This document shows positions 40,431 through 52,640 of a stretch of 64,000 nt of DNA, piece by piece; the stretch's first letter is position 1; each line of letters begins with the position of its first letter. The stretch lies in assembly GCF_000283155.1 (NCBI RefSeq), contig NW_004454207.1, positions 543,197 to 607,196 on the forward strand, read 5' to 3'. The DNA is from Ceratotherium simum simum (taxonomy: Eukaryota > Chordata > Mammalia > Perissodactyla > Rhinocerotidae). The position numbers and the translations under genes were made by a program. Under the pieces are notes generated by a model. The model had not been told where the DNA came from. It worked only from the letters and a program-made list of their open reading frames with translations, and did not search any database.

Positions 40431-43400
40431 GACACCATTTCCAATACTTGTGTGGATAAGAGGAAGCTCCAGCTACTTCCTTTCTATTTATTCTAATCCA
40501 AATAGACAGTGCTCAGTTTACAAAGAGCATACTTACAAACAACCAAAACCCACAAATGCCATCACTCCCCGCACTCAGCCCCCTGTGGCTCCCTGGCTGT
40601 GACTCACAAAGAAGCCAGTGAGTCCAGAAGTTCAGGCAGAATGCTGAGACAAGAACAAGTGAAGAGGTCTGACCCACAGGCAGACACACCAGCAAGTCCT
40701 GTCTGCCAAATGCACGACTCTGCCCACAAATATTGTCCCTGAGAGGACAATCATGATTTTTGCAGCTCCAGGCTCTACTGCCTGCTATTTCCCCAATTAA
40801 AGATTCATCCTGAGGGTTAAAGGGTTAAGAGTCATGAGATTTAGCTCATCCATATTGCTTCTCTCCCAACATCTGGTCAAGACCATTGTCTAGAGGAAAT
40901 AGGAGTGTGGTTTGAAGGTGGGGGCGAGGAGAGTGGGAAGATGGGCAATTATGGAAACTCAATTCACTGTATATTAGGATAGGCCTAGGAGAGACACCCC
41001 AGTGGGACCCAGAAGATATTAGAAGGATGGAGAAAGAAAAGTGAACACTAGTGCAAATGCTCCCTATTTCAAATATTGCCAAGACTGGTCTGTTACCAAA
41101 AGTATGGCAACTCTTTCTCCTTCTATGATCCATCCTGTATAACATGGAGTCATGTCCTCAAAACTCAGAACTGAATCTGACATTAATCAGATTGGTTATT
41201 TTTTAAAATAGTATTTTTAGATTGTCCCAATCACGGCATCATTTCTTATTAGAAAATGTTCTGGGTTTCAAACAACAAACTCTTAGAGCATGAAGCATTC
41301 CTATATTGGGGGCTGCCTATGAGTTATTTTTCTCTATTGAGAAAAATTAATTAACTTACTATTTAATAATTATGATAAATTTATTTTAACTAGGAATTCA
41401 TAAATTTCTACAAATGGATATATGGGTAAAAATTAACTAAATCTCACAATTACAAATCATTTCTCAAGTCTCTTAAGTTCAGTAAAGTTTTGGCTACCAT
41501 GAATTTATCAAGCAGATTCTTATCCATACGAATATAGTTATTAATGAGTAGGCACTTTGCCCATGAATAACTTACATTGTGCTATTGGTACAATAAATTG
41601 TACACCAGATCAAAAGTTATTTGAGGGCCAGGACCATATCAAAATCATGTTTGTAGCCCAAAAGTGGTATATAATAATCCTTTAAAGTAACTTTATTGAA
41701 TGAACTACTGAATATATTAATTCTGTAAGTACTCAGTAAACGTCCTTGAATGATATAAGAAATGAAGGAGAGCCTTTGTATTATCCTCATCATAAACAGC
41801 TGACTATATGTAAAACCTTCAAATCCACTTGTACTACAAATGATCAGCACATCTTCCATTTTTTTTGCCTGTTTTATCCAGAACTTCTCTTTTATAGCAC
41901 AAAGCAGATAAGTTTTTAGGTTTGTTTGTATTTTAGGAAAGTCCCCTCTAACCATTTTTTTTCAGTGCCTCAATTTTCTGAGCTCCTTAATACCACCTAA
42001 CTTTCTGTAAGCCATTAACCATCCTGATCTGTGTCACTGGAATATTTTCCTCCGGGGTGGGGGGGAAGTCTTGTGGATCTGGAAGAGTCCCTAATATTTT
42101 GTCCTTTTGTTTAAAGAAATTTCTAGAACATGCCAGTTCAGAAAACGAGGGAAACAACTTTCTAGAACAGAACCCCTGAGATGAGTTTCATGTGAAATAA
42201 AAGGAGTCGGTAATGAGCCAGCAAGAATCATGTTGATAAACTGTCCCATATCTAAATGGAGATTAGATTCCTGTTTGACCTGGCTTTGTAGCCCTGTCTT
42301 TAATCACAGTGCATTTGATATTCTCTTCCATGAATGAACTCGTTTTCATCATGGCTTTGGTCACAAGATTAAAGAATCCCTAACTAATTGTTCCAAATAA
42401 GCAGAGCAATTCTCTCTGACTCTGATCTCCACTCCCAGCAGTGGCGTCCACTGCCTGGCCTTCCATCATAGACACTTCAAGCCTGACCTCTGCAGGTGGA
42501 TAACTGAAATGCACGCTGCCCAACCGGATCATAGTCTTTCTTTTTAAAATCTCACCAAGTTCTGAAAACAAACATTCACACTAAGTATAACAGGGATATT
42601 GATATTATACGTTGGACTTCTCTTTCATTTTATAAGTTGCTTTTTGAAAATAGCAACCACTTGATCAAAAAGCATTTAAATTACATCTGCAAAATACTCT
42701 GTGGTTAGCCATTAATTCCTTTTGCCTATTGAGAAAAATCCAAATGATTTGGATAACTGGGATCCTCAAAGCATGCGCGTTTAAAAATGCCCTGATCAGC
42801 CCCACCTTTTTCTAATCAAACAAATTATTCTTTGTCCAGTGACCAAATCCCCCGCTTTCACCAACGCACAGCCCAGGTTGCCATAGCTACCTTGGATGTC
42901 TATTTACCACACAAGGGATCAAAGCCAGGAGACATCCACATACACACACAGCCTTAAAACTTGCTGGAATGTCTGCGGATACCATGCAACTACCAATTAA
43001 AGGATCTGCTTGCAGTCTATGCAGTCCACAGCTAAGCAAACTACGAACGCACGTCATAATGAACGGCAAGGAAAAGTCAACTTGACAAAAATATTTCAAA
43101 ATGACCAATAAGGATCTTTAACCTGGCAGCAAGTGGAGTATAACATTCCCTGCAAAGAAAGAGAGCAGGGAAAAAATGAAAATTCTAACGTGTGTTGAAG
43201 ACATTGGACCTCCAAACCATGTGCAAAAACTTAAAACTGTTGAAATGGAACGTTTCTCAGATACATATTTTAAATTCCGGTTAGTTACAGTATCTTTCTA
43301 TCTGATGCCATAAAAGCTGCCTGATCTCACTGTTGGGACAAATGAGAACAGAAATGCCTTTTAAACGTTTACAGGCTTGACTTTCAAATGAAGGAAACTA

Positions 43401-46400
43401 TAAAACATACTTGGGACACTACGTGCTGGTTACAGAATGATAAGCAAAAGGAAGTTGTAGGAGAGTTCTGTTTTAATCCCTAGACTATTGCTTTCGATTC
43501 CAAGACTGCATGGGTAGCCTGTCTTTTGGGTGAGTAGTATTCATCCTCAGACTGGCACCTAACTTGCTGTGTATCTTTATACTTCACCTTTCTCTGCCTT
43601 CACCTCACCATTTGTTCAGTGAGGATCAAATTGCCACCTTGTTCTCTCCTGGGGATGTGGCAGAGAATAAATAGATCATGTTAGTAATCATGTTTGTAAA
43701 AGACTTTCTAATCCTCAAAGGAAAGATTAATACAAAGACATTCATTATTAAACCAGATGTCCTAGGCCATTTTAATTCCAATCTAAAGAATGTAAACCGG
43801 CCTAATCAAACTGAGTCACAGCTTCCTTGTAACAGCACCATCCTAGCCTTTTAAGAATTTAGCAGCTGCTTCAAGCATTGGCTAACTACCTTATTTTTCC
43901 CCTTCACACTATAAGGCAACTGCAATGATTTGTTTTAGTCCATCAGAAATAGAGTGCGCACCTTCTTCTCTTAGAGTGTTTTCTAAAGTCATCAGGATAT
44001 TAAAAACACAAAATATGTCTGGTAGGCAATTTTGTCTGGAGAACATGATTTTTTTTCCAACTCGAGAAAGAATTATTTGTTCTACTCATGTGCAGGGACA
44101 ATGGGTGGTGTGCTATTTGGGGAGGATATTTGCAGTTGCGGGAATGCCACAGGCAAACCTGTTGTTTTTGGCTGGGCTTCTAGAACAGGTGGCCATGCCT
44201 TTCCTTTTGCCTTGGGAACACAGCAAATTCCTTCTCAAGGAAGTTTCAGGAAAGTTTCCCATTTATGATCAGCGTGCAGAGAAAGGTTGGTACACACTTT
44301 AAAATTACTTCCTGATAAAGGCAAATCAGGTTTACACTTTTCTTTTGGCCTAACTCAGCACGACCTTAGGAACCCTCAAAGAATATTACCCTTCTAAGCC
44401 ATTCTTTTTCCGCCAACCTGGCAGAAAGCAAACCCCCTCTGAATCTCATCACCAGTCAGGCAGCTTTCAAATTCGGCCGGCAATTTCTGGCTACCCGCTG
44501 TGGCTAGTCAGTGGCAGGGGTCTCTTGGCTGCCATACCATTGTTCAGCGTTTGTGCAGCCCCAGGGATGGATCATTCCTCAGCGAAGAGATTGGATTTCA
44601 TTGCAGAGCTGATGACACACGGACCTGTTTGATAGTTAACTCTGCAAACCCAGCCGGGGCTGCAGGGCTGATAAGACAAACGGGCTGGTGGGTGCGATTT
44701 ACCCTACCCAGACGCAACAGTCAGTTTTCCCCCAAGAGAAACTCAAGTAAAGTTAGGATTAATCCAAGCCAATAACTCCACCATCCCATTCCCCTCTACA
44801 TTCTTGTTCTAGCTGTTGTGGAACAATGTGTTAGATTCCTGAAATGCTGGATTGTCCGGATTCTTTGGATGGGCAACCACTCTCCCCCTCTCCCCCTCCC
44901 CACCCTGTGTCCCACCCCTATTTCATCCTCTTTTCAAGTACTGAACAGGGAAAAAAACTATTGGACATACAGAGTTGTGGGATAAAAAGTTGCCCATTCA
45001 TTAAATAACTAAGGAGTTACTACATGTGTACCCTTAAAACTTCAATACTGGGCTGAATTCCAATTGACATGAATGCCACAAGGAGCTAGGCATGGGAGAA
45101 ATCATGCCAAGTTCGGGACAGCATGCCTTTGGCATCAGGCACGAGGAGCGCCCCACCCCAGAGGAATTGTGTGGGAACAGGGATTCTGAAAATTGAGCTC
45201 AGACACCATCGAGGAGAGGACAGGTGGCTCCACACAGGATCAAATGACCTCTTTGTTCCAGCCAAGGACCTTTTTCAAAAATGTTTTGCGTTCCTCTTTT
45301 TCCTTTTAAATCCTTTCCTTTTAGGTTTCTTGGTCCTTTTCCCCATCCCATCTGATTGCCCGATATAAAAAGAATGGGGTCGGACGGTGAGTTTGCAGAA
45401 CTTAAAGAAACTGAGCCTCAGCCCCACAGTCTCCAGCAAGGCCAGCCAATTCATTGAAAACACATGGCACTTGCTCGTCTGTGCTTTTCTGCACTCACGG
45501 CAACTTGCCAAGGGAGCAAGCGACGGGGCAAGAAGAAAGAGGGTCTTTCCGCCTGACCATTCAGTGGGGGCTCTGCTTCACCTCCCGAGGCTGCAGGAAA
45601 GGGACAAAAAGTTCCAAACCCCTTTCCCCAGCCCCTAAACGGAAAGTTTGCTTCCTACGCAAATCACTTCCCCCAGAGTGCGCAGGGAAGCGGGTGCCCA
45701 ACCCACTTAGAAGAAAAAGCGAAGAGCTTTTCTGGTGGTAATACAAATGCTAACTTTCCCCACCCAGATTTGTTTAGAGGTGGCAAAAGCCACATTATTC
45801 CTCTTGTAATTCTCTGCCCTTGCCAGTCTAGGGCATGTGTTTCCAGTCTTGTCTTCCCCTTGTATGAGTATTGATCTTGATATTTAAATACTGACCTAAG
45901 ATTCTTCCGTAACTTTGATTGAGTTGTAAATTACATCCTTTTTTGGCTTCCTACACTCACTTTTTTCTTTTCTTTTCTTAACAGCAAAGCTATAAACCTC
46001 TGCCCGGGCTGATAAGGAATTTTATCGTCACACCGTGGAGCCACGGAAGAAGCTACTGGTTTAGAATTCTTTTCAAAGACTCATTTAAGTAACGCTCGAG
46101 CCCTTTCTCTGCTCACTACTTTCAGGGCTGTCTGCTCACGTCCAGAAGCAATAGAATTTCAAAACTGCTGGAAGCGAAAAAACAAATCTGCATTTTTCTG
46201 GAAGGACTGTCTGTGTTCATTTCGGGCTGGTTCCGCCTTCTCAGCCATAAACACAGTAAGTGCTCAGAACGGGAAGCCAAAATGAGATAAGAGGCCCCGT
46301 GTAATTCTTTTTCAGGATATTCAGTTGTCTTTATTCTAACCCAAAGCATAGGATAGAGGCTAAAAGCTCGACATAGATCCTGCACAATACATTCCTACGA

Positions 46401-46480
46401 CGGCAAACTGGAACTGATTTACATATTCTGCAAACCGCTTTTAAGCACTTTACAATGACTGCCTGACATCACCAATCACC
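40431..46480. other. Long, mostly repeat-free intronic stretch upstream of the promoter-like region
   Basis: No gene. Few recognisable repeats in 6 kb, GC content rising towards 44-46.5 kb. Open frames at 43925-44302 (+) and 45387-45741 (+) show no domain. Repeat depletion next to the 46.5-47.7 kb CpG-rich interval suggests regulatory DNA, by inference. Confidence 0.45.
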
Positions 46481-46489
46481 ATTAGAGGC

Positions 46490-47110
46490 AAAAGTGGGGA
46501 GGGGTAGCGACGGTGGGCGGGGGTGGTTGTTGGGCGGGGGGGAACCTCGGGAAATCTGCTTCTTTGGTTCCCTTAGGAAAATGCAGCCTGATCTTTACGC
46601 CAAATGGATCAACTTGGCCAGGCATCTGCTAATCCAGCAAGCTCTCCGGAGTAACATCCCAGGGGGCCCGAGCTGCGCCCTCCCTCCCCACCCGCCTGCG
46701 CAGCTCCCGGAGCTTACCTGCCTCATGTTTAGAATTCCATGACCCATCCGGCAGGGAGCGAGCTGCCTCGAAGCCCACGCCGCGGTCTTCAGAGGGGGAA
46801 CACTAAACCCAACAGAAGCCCGCAAGACAAAAGCAACTCAGCGAGATCCACAGGCAGCAAAGAGCACGTTTTCTTCCTCTTTTTCTTTGATCTGTTGCTA
46901 TACGCACTCTGCCCAAGACAATGTCAAGTTTCTCAAGCTTTTCTTCCCAGCCTATGAAAAGTCGGTCTCAGGCAGGCGAGGACCGCCTGGCTCTTATTTC
47001 AAATCGGGTCTCAGAGACCTCGTAGGTGGCTGGCGTGGGCTCCGGAGGAGACTCGCCAATCAGGAGGAAGGGGTGGACCCTGGGAGCCAGCAAGGCTGCC
47101 TCCGCGAGGA
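46490..47110 (-). promoter_or_regulatory. MID1: CpG-enriched promoter candidate of MID1
   Basis: About 600 bp with roughly thirty CpGs in otherwise CpG-poor DNA, GC boxes (GGGCGGGG around 46515-46540) and a CCAAT box on the plus strand at 47056-47060 (ATTGG on the coding minus strand). It lies just upstream and around a minus-strand splice donor at 46718. MID1 is known to use several widely spaced alternative promoters. Which of them this is, and the exact start sites, cannot be read from sequence. Confidence 0.65.
46718..46960 (-). other. MID1: Probable untranslated first exon of MID1 (5' end approximate)
   Basis: Ends in ATGAGGCAG|GTAAGCTC, an excellent donor, on the gene's strand and next to the CpG-enriched interval. 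There is no acceptor needed if it is a first exon; the 5' end is a guess between the CCAAT box at 47056 and about 46860. It would splice over about 45 kb to the acceptor at 1979. The final part carries two ATGs in one frame (46747-46745 and 46726-46724) and a third in another frame (46740-46738), which create uORFs. Confidence 0.6.
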
Positions 47111-47197
47111 TTAGAGAGCTTTCAGGATTTAAATGACTGGAAGCAGCTGGAAACAGTGTCTAAAGCTCCAAAAGTAAAAGATGAGTTCTATTCTTAC

Positions 47198-47387
47198 CTC
47201 ACAGCCCTGGGTCTGCTCAAAGCCTAACTAGCCACGGACCTTAAAGCCCTGGCTTCTAGAAGCTCCCTAAAAGAGCCAAAGCATTTGGAAAGTGCAGAAT
47301 TATTTCAGCCAGAAAGATGCAACACTCAGAAGCCAGACGTATTTTGAAAATGGTATCTTGCACCGAAGTCCTACTTTTGCAAAGACG
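47198..47387 (-). other. MID1: Candidate alternative 5' exon of MID1 (190 nt)
   Basis: Bounded on the minus strand by a good acceptor (GGTTTCCTCCCCAG|CGTC) and a strong donor (GTGAG|GTAAGAATAG). It could equally be the 3' part of an alternative first exon that starts anywhere upstream. No open frame through it is recognisable. Inference from splice consensus and location only. Confidence 0.4.
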
Positions 47388-47462
47388 CTGGGGAGGAAAC
47401 CAAATTGTTATGCAGAACACCTTAACTGAAACCAGCAATCAAGGGAGGAGGGTGTTACTCAC

Positions 47463-47494
47463 CTCATTTCCCTGTAGATGAACTGTATATCCAT
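47463..47494 (-). other. MID1: Candidate 32-nt alternative 5' exon or first-exon end
   Basis: Minus-strand acceptor TTGTTTTTCTTAG|ATGG and donor AATGAG|GTGAGTAA, the latter near-optimal. The gap to the 47387 acceptor would be a 75-nt intron, short but possible. It may instead be the end of another first exon. Confidence 0.35.
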
Positions 47495-47691
47495 CTAAGA
47501 AAAACAAATCTTAATGGGAACATGCACACAAATCTGACGAAATGCAGCAAACGAACAAGAATCTCTATCTATTGAGGGCCAGAGGCATAATTTTAGCTAA
47601 TAAAATTATTAGAAAAATAAACACTGATGTTTGGTTAAGAAGAAAATTTTTAAAAATAAGTGTCTCTACCTTTCACTATGGTTCACCTTAC

Positions 47692-47700
47692 CTAAAGGGC
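47692..47700 (-). other. Additional minus-strand splice donor candidate
   Basis: CCCTTTAG|GTAAGGTG, exon ending at 47692. No matching acceptor identified close by. Listed because it is the fourth good donor in about 1 kb on the gene strand. Confidence 0.25.
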
Positions 47701-48266
47701 TGATCTGGTGAACTTACTAACAGGGACATTCTGAACGTCATCTCAGCACGATGGGAAAAAGCTAACTGCCTTCTTATAAACTTAAACCCAGACTTAACAA
47801 GAATTTCCAAAGTTTGCTTTCATAACTCCGTGGAAACAATAACTTTATTCAACTCTCAGCCAACATGATTTCAGTGCAAATCTACCTTTTGGATTTCAAA
47901 AAAGTGCAAGTCGATTGAGGGAAGACTACTTTGTGTGGCACCAGTGGCATATGTTTTTTCCCAAAGAAATGGCCAGAATTTTGTGAGAATAATTCAATAA
48001 ATATTTTTAAATTTTTGGTATCAGAGGGAAAAAAAACAACTTAGCAAATAATGAATTGGCATCTTCAGGAGTGTCATCTGCATGAGTTCAATAGATGTGA
48101 GTTATGCCCAGTTATGTGAAAATTTGGCAGCCCAATAATTGGGCATGGAGGCCCATAACTTCACCGTAACCCCCCATCTTAGCAGGTTAAGGGCCCACCT
48201 AACAACACAAGCTGACTTCAGTCCTCTTCTTGTACTTACTTCAGAGCCCTTCACTATGACCTACAT

Positions 48267-48476
48267 CATGGTTTCTCAACCTCAGCACTGTTGACATATG
48301 GGGTCAGAGCATTTTCTGTGGTGGGCGCTGTGCTGCGTGCATTGTGAGATGTTTAGCAGCATCCCTGGCCTTGGCCCACTAGATGCCAGTAGCACCCCCA
48401 CACTCATGACAATCAATAATAATCAATTACCAAATATTCCCTAGGAGGCAAAATCGTGCCCCAATGAGAAGCACTG
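48267..48476. mobile_element. MER20-like hAT-Charlie element (reverse of 31884 copy)
   Basis: TTTCTCAACCTCAGCACTGT, GATGTTTAGCAGCATCCCTG, CACTAGATGCCAGTAGCACC and end GAGAAGCACTG. Confidence 0.85.
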
Positions 48477-48494
48477 ATGCACCAGCTTTGAAAT

Positions 48495-48667
48495 ATTGGT
48501 TCTCAAACTTGTGTGTGCAAGGAAACTTCTGGGGAGATTGTTAAAAATGCAAATCCCCAAACCCCTGCTCCTGCTCCAAAGGAATCTGATCAGTAGGTTT
48601 GAGGAGGAGCCTGGAATCAGCATTTTATCCCACTGCCAAAGGACTCTGATTCACTTTGAGATATACT
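48495..48667. mobile_element. MER5A-like hAT-Charlie element
   Basis: Begins TTGGTTCTCAAACTTG and includes GAGATTGTTAAAAATGCAAA and GAATCTGATCAGTAGGTTTG, the usual MER5A motif order. Only about 20 bp separate it from the MER20-like element. Confidence 0.75.
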
Positions 48668-48879
48668 GTACCTATTCCTGCCCTAGGTATGCCTCAGCCC
48701 CAGGACACAGAGAGCTGTCCAGAGCTACTGCCATTAAATATCACTGGAGTTAAATCCCAAGGCACATCTGTTTATCACCTTCAATAGAAGCTTTTCATGA
48801 CTGCATTTGCCTTCTGCTGTCATCACCTCAAAGGTAAATATGAGCTGAAATTTCCTCTTGCAATCACTGTGCCCTGTCA

Positions 48880-49400
48880 AAGTTTCATCCATTTTTCTTC
48901 TCCTTTGGCCCACTCCCCCGTCATCCTACAAGGTCAAATGTCACCACTCTTGTGGTTTCCCTGAATGCCCCAAGACAAATTAATCCCTTCCCTCTTCTAT
49001 GCTCATAAAGCAGTTTATAGACACCCAGTGGTGTGCTGGTAAATATTTAACAACCAGTTCTCACACACACACAGAAAGCCAAGATCTGTTGTAGCCTTTG
49101 CCAATTTCCATGGTATAAACACTCCCTCCTTTCCCCCAGCGAGGACACTGAACACAGAGCTGGAAAGAGCTGTACTGAATCAGGAGATGGTAAGCACCAG
49201 CTTGAGCAAAGCATGGTACACCTCTGCTGTTGACTTCCATGCTGTACTGTAATCTTGCATTCTTGAGTCTGTCTCTCCTTCCAAACTATAAGACTCTCAA
49301 GGGCAAGAATGGTATCCTATTCATCTTTGTAACCCTAGCCACTTTCATTGTACCTACTATGCAGTAGGTGGTCAACAAACACATGTGGAAAGAAAGCAAA
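48880..49400 (+). repeat. L2 LINE remnants
   Basis: GGTCAAATGTCACCACTCTT at about 48933, and a 3' tail CAAACTATAAGACTCTCAAG...GTGGTCAACAAACACATG at about 49282-49385. The middle segment (49020-49260) is not clearly L2. Confidence 0.6.
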
Positions 49401-49904
49401 ATGCAATGTGCAGCTTCCCTGAGATATGGAGACCAATCAGACTATTGGTCACTGCCACATTAAGGAAGGGAAAAGAATCTCTTGGAAAATTAAACTATTA
49501 AATTTCCCTTCTTACCATAATTTAATATCTGTTCTGTACTTATGAGAACAATAAGCATAATGCCATCTTCCATCCTAACACTACCACACTGGAGCCATAT
49601 CCAGGTCAGAGTGAAAGAGAAGAGACCAGCCTTCTAAAACAGAACCTTGGCTTCATGGACATATTTGTTAGACAGTATATTTTATGTTTTTACATGAAGG
49701 CATCACACACGTTTCCGTCTACATATTATACATCTTATCAGCTAGAGACTACAAGATCTCTAGGAGAAATATATATGATAATCTCTGGTAGGTATATGAA
49801 AAGGTATCTCTGCTGGTAAGAGATATAGTGATTGATGATGGTTATTTCTGCCATCTCCTCATTACGCATAGGGACAGGAATGCTAATGGTGGTGTCATTA
49901 ACAA

Positions 49905-50145
49905 ACACCACTTACAAGTACCTACTATGAGCCAAGAATTTTGCCAGGCACTTCACAAATGTGCACCATTAAATCTCCACCAAAATATCAAAAAGTAGAT
50001 ATCACCATTGTCAGCCTAAGAATGAACAGTCAGGATCATTGAGGCAAAGTAAATAACCCAAGGTCTTATTGTTATAAATTGCTGTACCAAGAATCAAATT
50101 TAAGTGTTTGGGACTATAATTACTCTGCTTTTTGTCATAAAATAG
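49905..50145 (-). repeat. MIR SINE remnant
   Basis: GTACCTACTATGAGCCAAGA, then GCCAGGCACTTCACAAATGT and TTGAGGCAAAGTAAATAACC in reverse MIR order. Confidence 0.7.
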
Positions 50146-51225
50146 GCTGTCCCCAGAAATTATTCAGAAAACTTTTAAGAAAAGTGAACAGTGTAAATAA
50201 ATGAAGTCTTCTTTCTCATTTACAAGTAAACATAATTTTTTAAACATTTCTAATTAAATAAATGGCCCTTTGGGGGTTGTCCATTAAGTGAGGATTAGAT
50301 CTACTTATTGGAAACAGTGTAAGCAAGTAAAGTGAAGCAAGAAACTTGCTACACCAAAGGAAAGGATGGTCTGTTCCCCAGTCTGTGATTAACTGCGTGT
50401 GCAAATAACAGCTGAAGCGATGTTGTAGTCTTGACAGATCCTCCTTTATAAAGCAGGCTAGACGATAATCCTGTGTAGTCTGTGCAAGTGTGGTTATAAA
50501 CAGACCTTCACAGCAAACATAACATGGGTTCCTGGGCGGATGGTCATGGACAGGCCCTCCTGGACATGGATGGACATTGGTACAGCACCTTAGACGACAA
50601 CCAGCAGAGCTTGTGCCACCCCTTTCAGTGTTCTATGAGGTCAAAGCATATGGGATTAGTGTTCGCGTAAGTAAAAAATGGTTGACTATGAGTAACTTCA
50701 TATAGTTTATTGACATATGTGTCAGGACACACCATCAAAAGTCAATGAAAACCAAGCTGAAGCTACCTACTCAGCCACCTGAGTGTGCCTGGTGGAAGTG
50801 CAAAGTCCCTGGGGACTACGAAAAAGTGTATTTATTCTCCCTCAGAGGTTCCAGAAATCTAGTTGTTTTATACTTATGGTGGCAGAGGAAAATTTGAGGA
50901 ATACTGTATTTGAGGTGATTAGTGAAGGTAATTTAAGTTGACAAAAACATGAGTCGTCCCTGTTTAGAAAAAAACAGAAAATCCCACCTATAATTCTTAG
51001 ATGTCACAAAAAAGAAACAAGTTTCTACTCACTGAGTACAGGTACTCATTAAGTTAGTTTCTTTCAGTCGGTTAGCAAAGGTAATGTGGCATACCACAAG
51101 CATGGGCCACAAAAGCAATTTGGAGTCTATTTTTGGTGTTGATGTGGCCACTAAACTGGCTGATGGACCTCAGGCAAACCAATGGACATATCTAAACTCA
51201 AGATTTTTCAGGGGACAGTTGGGCA
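50146..51225. other. Intronic unique sequence
   Basis: No gene or repeat recognised. Confidence 0.4.
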
Positions 51226-51230
51226 AGTTA

Positions 51231-51591
51231 TGGACTGAATGTTTGTGCCCTCTCTCCCCCAAATTCATATGTTGAAATCCTAAACCCCAATGTGATGGTA
51301 TTAGGAGGTGGGGCCTTTGGGAGGTGCTTAGGTCATGAGGGTGGAGCCCTCATGAACAGGATTAGTGCCCTGATAAAAGAGACCCAGAGAGCTCTCTTGC
51401 CCCTTCTGCGATGAGGACACAGCAAGAAGATGGCTGTCTGAAGCACGAAGCGGGCTCTCACCAGTCACCAAATCTGTCAGAGCCTTGATCTTGGACTTCC
51501 AGCCCCTAGAACTGTGAGAAATAAATTTCTGTTGTTTGTAAGACATCTAGTCTATGGTTCTTTGTTATGGCAGCCAGAATGGACTAAAACA
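51231..51591 (+). mobile_element. MLT1-type (ERVL-MaLR) solo LTR
   Basis: TGGACTGAATGTTTGTG start, ATTCATATGTTGAAATCCTA, GGTGGGGCCTTTGGGAGG, GAACTGTGAGAAATAAATTT (polyadenylation signal) and end GGACTAAAACA. Length is typical. Confidence 0.85.
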
Positions 51592-52252
51592 AATGAAATT
51601 ATATATGGGAAAGTTTTTTGTAACTATTGCTTGTCGTATGAGTGTTTTGGATGACAGACTCTGGAAAGAAGGGAAGAAATCTGTGAATACAGAACCAGAA
51701 CAAATAGACACACTGTGAGAAATCGTTTAGAATGGACCCTAAAGGCTGACTTTCAGACAGGACAGAGCTGACAAACTGGTCACCAGTCAGAGTTTTAAAT
51801 AAATTCACCTTAATGTTTCCTCACTTGAAAATTAAGGAATTGAAACAAATCATGTTCTTTTAAATTTTAATTATAACTTACTATTTAATAATTCTATGCT
51901 TTTAGAGGTGAACTATTTTGACATTGTCTAGTTTTTGTTGGTTGATTAAATACAGCTGATCTTTCACTACCTTCCACTTAATAATCTGGTAAATGTTTAT
52001 GCATGAATTTAGCGATGGCTTTTGTATACTCCTCCCACTCTCAAATATTCTCTATATTCCCAATTGAAAATTCTGCTTCATGTCACCACAATAATATCCT
52101 ACTTCCTAAGAGCAATTCTTCAATTTCTGAGTCGTCTACTTTTTTACTATAATTTTGTGTTGAAATTTCTAAGAGGAAAATTATCATAATAATTTATTTT
52201 TTACTTGTCTTATTAACCTCTTTCCTAAATACTGAGGTCATTGAGGCCTGTA

Positions 52253-52640
52253 TCAGTCAGGGTTCTCCAGAGAAACAGAACCAATAGGACATAGAACATA
52301 TATATTGAGATTTATTTCAAGGACTTGGCTTATGTGATTGTGAGCACTGGTAAGTCTGACATCCATAGGACAGGCTGGCAGGAGCTCATCCTACAATTTT
52401 GAGGCAAAATTTCTTATTCCTCAGGGAAACCTCAGTTTTGCTCTTAGAGCTCTCAGTTGAATGGATGAGGCCCACCTACATTATCAAAGATAATCTCCTT
52501 TACTAAAAGTGAACTAATTATAGATGTTAACCACATCTACAAAATACCTTCCCAGCAACACCTAGATTAGAGTTTGATTGAATAACTGGGTACTATAGCC
52601 TAGCCAAGGGACTATTGCATGTCCCTTATAACAACAAGCA
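52253..52640 (-). mobile_element. MLT2-type (ERVL) LTR, reverse orientation
   Basis: Opens on the plus strand with TGTATCAGTCAGGGTTCTCC and AGAGAAACAGAACCAATAGG, then GGATGAGGCCCACCTACATT, the reverse complement of the MLT2 class. Confidence 0.78.

Noticed and set aside
43925..44302. 125-codon open frame on plus strand
   Set aside because: No recognisable domain, low-complexity start and no transcription signals; likely random.
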